Below are positions 8,401 to 8,957 of a stretch of DNA of 8,957 nt, piece after piece. The first letter of the stretch is position 1. Each line of letters opens with the position of its first letter. The DNA comes from a bacterium. GTDB lineage: Bacteria > Patescibacteriota > Gracilibacteria > UM-FILTER-43-11. Under the pieces are notes generated by a model. It had not been told where the DNA came from. It searched no databases and saw nothing but the letters and a program-made list of their open reading frames with translations. The stretch is taken from NCBI GenBank assembly GCA_030426875.1, contig JAUHXI010000046.1, forward strand, positions 1 to 8,957, in the 5' to 3' direction. The position numbers and the translations under genes are program-made.

Positions 8401-8562
8401 TAAGCGCGCGGCTTCAATTTTTGGATTCTCACCCAAAGTTGCCAAGCGCTCGATCTGCTCCTTCATCTCCAAACGATGCCTCTCTTCAGGCGAAAGCATT
8501 TCATCTGCTTTCTCATTCACCTCAGCGCCAGTCGACAATGTTCCAGTTTGTGTATCAGCCAT
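2428..8562 (-). CDS. Giant orphan membrane-associated multi-domain protein (2,044 aa)
   Basis: No known family is recognisable. The frame is open for 6.1 kb with no internal break. Visible layout: residues 1-170 soluble, charged and helical, with no signal peptide; a membrane hairpin from two hydrophobic segments at 174-191 and 205-222; a Glu/Lys-rich coiled-coil or acidic stretch at 235-295; a long mainly helical region 300-760; a short hydrophobic segment 776-795 with C783 and C787; a Gly-rich basic region 800-960; more basic helices to 1090; a Ser/Lys/Pro/Ala linker 1090-1155; a coiled coil about 1153-1280; an Ala/Gly-rich hydrophobic block 1296-1395 with one or more possible membrane passes; and a C-terminal part 1400-2044 rich in Trp, Tyr, Asp and Asn. 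Cysteine is rare. The ATG at 8562-8560 has an A-rich leader without Shine-Dalgarno. It follows the 78-codon gene by 34 bases, probably as one operon. A cell-envelope or surface role is a guess; a phage tape-measure protein is unlikely given the housekeeping neighbours. Confidence 0.9.
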   Translation of the reverse strand: MADTQTGTLSTGAEVNEKADEMLSPEERHRLEMKEQIERLATLGENPKIEAARLINNLESQQPWAKQFEGMTALQTALISVLEKLKGQAVDIKTVTIQSLPTYISLHGPEMDLNIAERVTVERLGEFSKGNAPKSLAAKLKSSWKETIETADRNWVEKSIDGIKKNPGKAMKTMLFAAAGIWAVSSLFSMIRGSQGKEEGTRDSFKTALMIGSLFLAGKLIGDWDKIFGAALAGRVQREIETMGKVSEETQKQVAEKGGKAVEELKKIQEGIEQEAGETFVEDEEGKSTVIDPEMNKKTEGMGYVGARNMFVRFCFINEKRNKDIHSIYNHAIDSISQVKLSKIQHVYDEYKDVGRIPTFAFKNLPEKITEEQLFRLIEKLISFKDLAKTSKADEDPTVKDMFENIYDNPTTERIGEFSNGLMEAVSTGDFSSAINSLGENGGTMMIESAQKMAERLDAVVTVDVESLSDSDKAAYRRMQTFVMTNKSTVKTSVEEVTQRILNTHSDLNKHPEAIKAFQKFYSDIQSKTEPLLKAAHERFAIIGSDGSDWLRSGVNFQTLKFFNACELVMLEGALSESGGEAANIAILGILIKSFNTEQAQNKYLGYLKEELTKDVDQIEIPGLKSIRPIIGQLIQAGATQFWYKFLGALQQESPNQIEHATAQSSEKMAERLTSGGVIQFGGEVYQEIKGTGFEITADSFAALIRTFDLEDYILELDTGEELLEILRLKGADVNTYEDRNGGRAIIINLGSELFFLRPSATLWETVKADNTQDRMRIWIGSCSFFCTAGFVRGFLKRASHPSGKTVFSIGSKLANGFFEFSKALAYPVTAPYKGGKMMLRGVQGLTSGGAGIVDTAKGTRDLGRRSWNWMKEFRTLGKSPSNAVLHSLRFEHHYERMQRWDLFELDLEDSAQYKGKGRWKRLYKKTMAGGKETLKTAGGLITDTKAETQKLLTGQYHIWMTRKGAAKSNATLTRLYDIDDVHALPSDPDLIFKTELAASKEASSRFNRLLDRARANSQHFRSIKNASGTKNGLETIQEILNKDLGLEPFEARAFAKRMNDPKKVGRIINSLEEGIKYRDKLRATGTLKRAARSTVSAIKGVASNGLSRMKKQINGTSKKPTAERVKSSPQSDSNTAKPTEASIKPALAAPAAALKSAQSNLAAVDRQIIAMQAEIMALHEASKKPGLNKEGMDELLEKALKANQRLTEAEKARATLRHSVGDLEKYASRVAEIEERLSNLNRYTTSGRRMAANLRSELESATLKANQALETATDAGREFKPSRFKALNEALKHSKGLKYALKGLGLGFAGWSTYEAVNAGREAWGIHDNSERAAYKWSQTGLLSANAALDTTALAGGALASKYAIAKTASRVAGRAAIPLVPITILGGTMLETAADDAKKDFEWAQTDPSVTLHNFATSTNSFSLGDAWMVSAAEVASWMTVNPTGNKMARLSDVVLKKRLEAKKETAHQIFRSLVAIQKDPSILHLIYDNELPKEERSKKIKDKIKAAYSEYHEFYFPEDLSAFKTYNYAEARSEILDAQLFDTIMSERDKSKKAGQPFLINGVDLTASDYDIPNGKGWRFESKHKRVEGETVFESVFTPNTIVDAYKKEIEKSLEVDPQVTKNMERMDTAYLLKLYVQISQAIREPKNKEDLGTLQEGSIKLGDYLVFQMTYIQNHLTLKRGIDFETAVRQAENFEPKMSLEQITQHLAGFMSPDNKMYLDYEKSNYRQTPAVHALHRLAEYFGYAGEPNEAKLKTFFSPELASFRGVYWTDGDLTQKKGWHLQEAGAEKDDHLGENLDAIMINKLATGMRHNKDDVLEHRLDQMGVSAYDQYESQVEKMAKMLEDGLDEGNERGYDTLSPFAINYEAKDENATEVLKQQFTDTIKAAKEKTGNALSQVNFEVKDEKTIEISRSDTGNSVELHRSGERWSVGEYYGDLTLLQAVALGNLKNFTEDWMKREGLTGDGTNPFEMNGNNIELNVNWNPINRTVISEKGLGKFYNEIGVTTKDVHEMLNNWHQMENSMIGKAKKAAKEAMSQRAV

Positions 8563-8596
8563 TTGTTTTTTTATTTCTTAGTAAATTGTAAAGCAC

Positions 8597-8833
8597 TCAT
8601 GAAGTCTTTGTTGGCTTCAGTTTTTCGAGTTTTTTCTTGGTCAGGAGGCGTCGCAAATCCTCATCAATGATCATTCGCTCAGCCTGTTGAAGTTGTTCCG
8701 TGGTTAATATGTAGCCCAAAAGTCCCCACATCTCTCGCTGTTTTTTGGTTAAAAAACTCGCCCGTTTAACCGCTGTTTGGTAGCGATGCTGCGTCCCTTC
8801 CCGTTTTTTGCTGTAAATGATTCCCGGCTCCAC
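8597..8833 (-). CDS. Small basic orphan protein (78 aa), GTG start, first gene of the giant-gene operon
   Basis: I do not recognise this family. The product is Lys/Arg-rich and predicted helical. There is a basic N-terminal third (IYSKKREGTQHRYQTAVKRA), then a central segment with two aromatic and aliphatic patches (MWGLLGYILTTEQL, residues 35-48), then acidic IIDEDLRRLL and a Lys-rich tail. There is no signal peptide, and the hydrophobic patch is too short for a clear membrane span. The start is GTG at 8833-8831: an in-frame TAA lies 6 bases further upstream, and the next Met (M35) would remove almost half the protein. No Shine-Dalgarno is present; the leader from the predicted transcription start near 8853 is only about 20 bases. 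The stop is 34 bases before the giant gene start and no terminator lies between, so co-transcription is likely. The strong promoter directly upstream supports it as a real gene. Confidence 0.72.
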   Translation of the reverse strand: MEPGIIYSKKREGTQHRYQTAVKRASFLTKKQREMWGLLGYILTTEQLQQAERMIIDEDLRRLLTKKKLEKLKPTKTS

Positions 8834-8859
8834 GGTTTTTTAGGTTAAATAATCTTTAT

Positions 8860-8888
8860 ATTATAGCAAAAAAAAGCCTTGGAATCAA
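8860..8888 (-). promoter_or_regulatory. Strong sigma70-type promoter for the 78-aa and giant genes
   Basis: On the minus strand the -35 TTGATT (8888-8883) and -10 TATAAT (8865-8860) are separated by exactly 17 bases, and the -10 carries the TGC extension (8868-8866). Transcription should start near 8853, giving a leader of about 20 bases to the GTG at 8833. The 14 bases TGCTATAATATAAA (8868-8855) are identical to 1705-1718 in front of the 189-codon gene. This is the best promoter in the window. Confidence 0.8.
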
Positions 8889-8957
8889 GTCATTTGGGCT
8901 GTAATTAGGAATGTTTCAGCTTGAAGAAGCCCGATCCCATTGCACACATCACTTAGG
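8889..8957. other. Unassigned right edge with two short open frames
   Basis: On the minus strand a frame is open from the window edge (8956) to a TGA at 8887-8885, giving 23 codons (ending TFLITAQMT). Its stop would overlap the -35 of the downstream promoter. On the plus strand an ATG at 8911 opens a frame (MFQLEEARSHCTHHL) that runs off the edge. At most one is likely to be a gene, and too little sequence is visible to choose. No tRNA or convincing terminator was found here. Confidence 0.2.

Noticed and set aside
4501..8520. Shift in G/C strand bias inside the giant gene (plus strand 4 G/24 C at 7741-7800, 20 G/13 C at 4501-4560)
   Set aside because: The N-terminal part is rich in Glu, Lys and Gly codons and the middle is Ala/Thr/Leu-rich, which can explain the bias without a transfer or fusion event.
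1..8957. Recoded TGA (glycine), as in some Gracilibacteria-type genomes
   Set aside because: TGA sits at the natural end of HIT (directly after the family C-terminus) and ends two other genes, and no in-frame TGA occurs inside a recognisable domain.
8885..8957. Possible gene tail (minus) or gene start (plus) at the right edge
   Set aside because: Both frames are very short and conflict with each other; neither has a recognisable family or ribosome-binding site, so no CDS is called.
1..8957. CRISPR array, tRNA or rRNA genes, insertion sequences
   Set aside because: No spaced 25-40 base direct repeats, cloverleaf sequences, rRNA motifs, transposase frames or terminal inverted repeats were seen on either strand.

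Overview
The window reads as a compact, moderately AT-rich bacterial chromosome segment using the standard genetic code: TGA ends the HIT gene, the giant gene and the 78-codon gene, and is not read through in any of them. Three things suggest an ultra-small or candidate-phyla type bacterium (Patescibacteria/CPR, possibly Peregrinibacteria-like). These are tight packing, near absence of Shine-Dalgarno motifs, and a 2,044-residue orphan protein beside short housekeeping genes. This placement is inference and low confidence; no marker gene fixes the phylum.

Left part (1-1588, all minus strand). In transcription order this is a HIT-family nucleotide hydrolase (hinT-like), then rsmI (16S rRNA 2'-O-methyltransferase, short form), then hpt (hypoxanthine phosphoribosyltransferase, 3' end cut off by the window edge). 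The gaps are 73 and 98 bases, so they may form a housekeeping operon. The first gap holds a REP-like imperfect hairpin and the second a degenerate 7-bp tandem repeat.

Middle (1589-2427). A 192-bp divergent intergenic region carries back-to-back extended -10 promoters, another array of the same 7-bp repeat, and a perfect 17-bp A+T inverted repeat. That repeat would form a hairpin at the very 5' end of the transcript of a 189-codon plus-strand orphan gene. The orphan has a disordered N-terminus and a basic helical C-terminus. It converges on the giant gene, and the 77-bp gap between them holds a third copy of the 7-bp repeat and a perfect 9-bp stem-loop.

Right part (2428-8888, minus strand). 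A well-formed promoter (TTGATT, 17 bp, TGCTATAAT) drives a 78-codon basic orphan gene. It is followed 34 bases later by the 6.1-kb orphan gene for a 2,044-residue multi-domain protein with an N-terminal membrane hairpin, coiled coils, a disordered linker and an Ala/Gly-rich hydrophobic block. The 14 bases TGCTATAATATAAA are identical in this promoter and in that of the 189-codon gene, which hints that the three orphan genes are expressed together. This three-gene set is the most likely undescribed system here. Its function cannot be read from the sequence.
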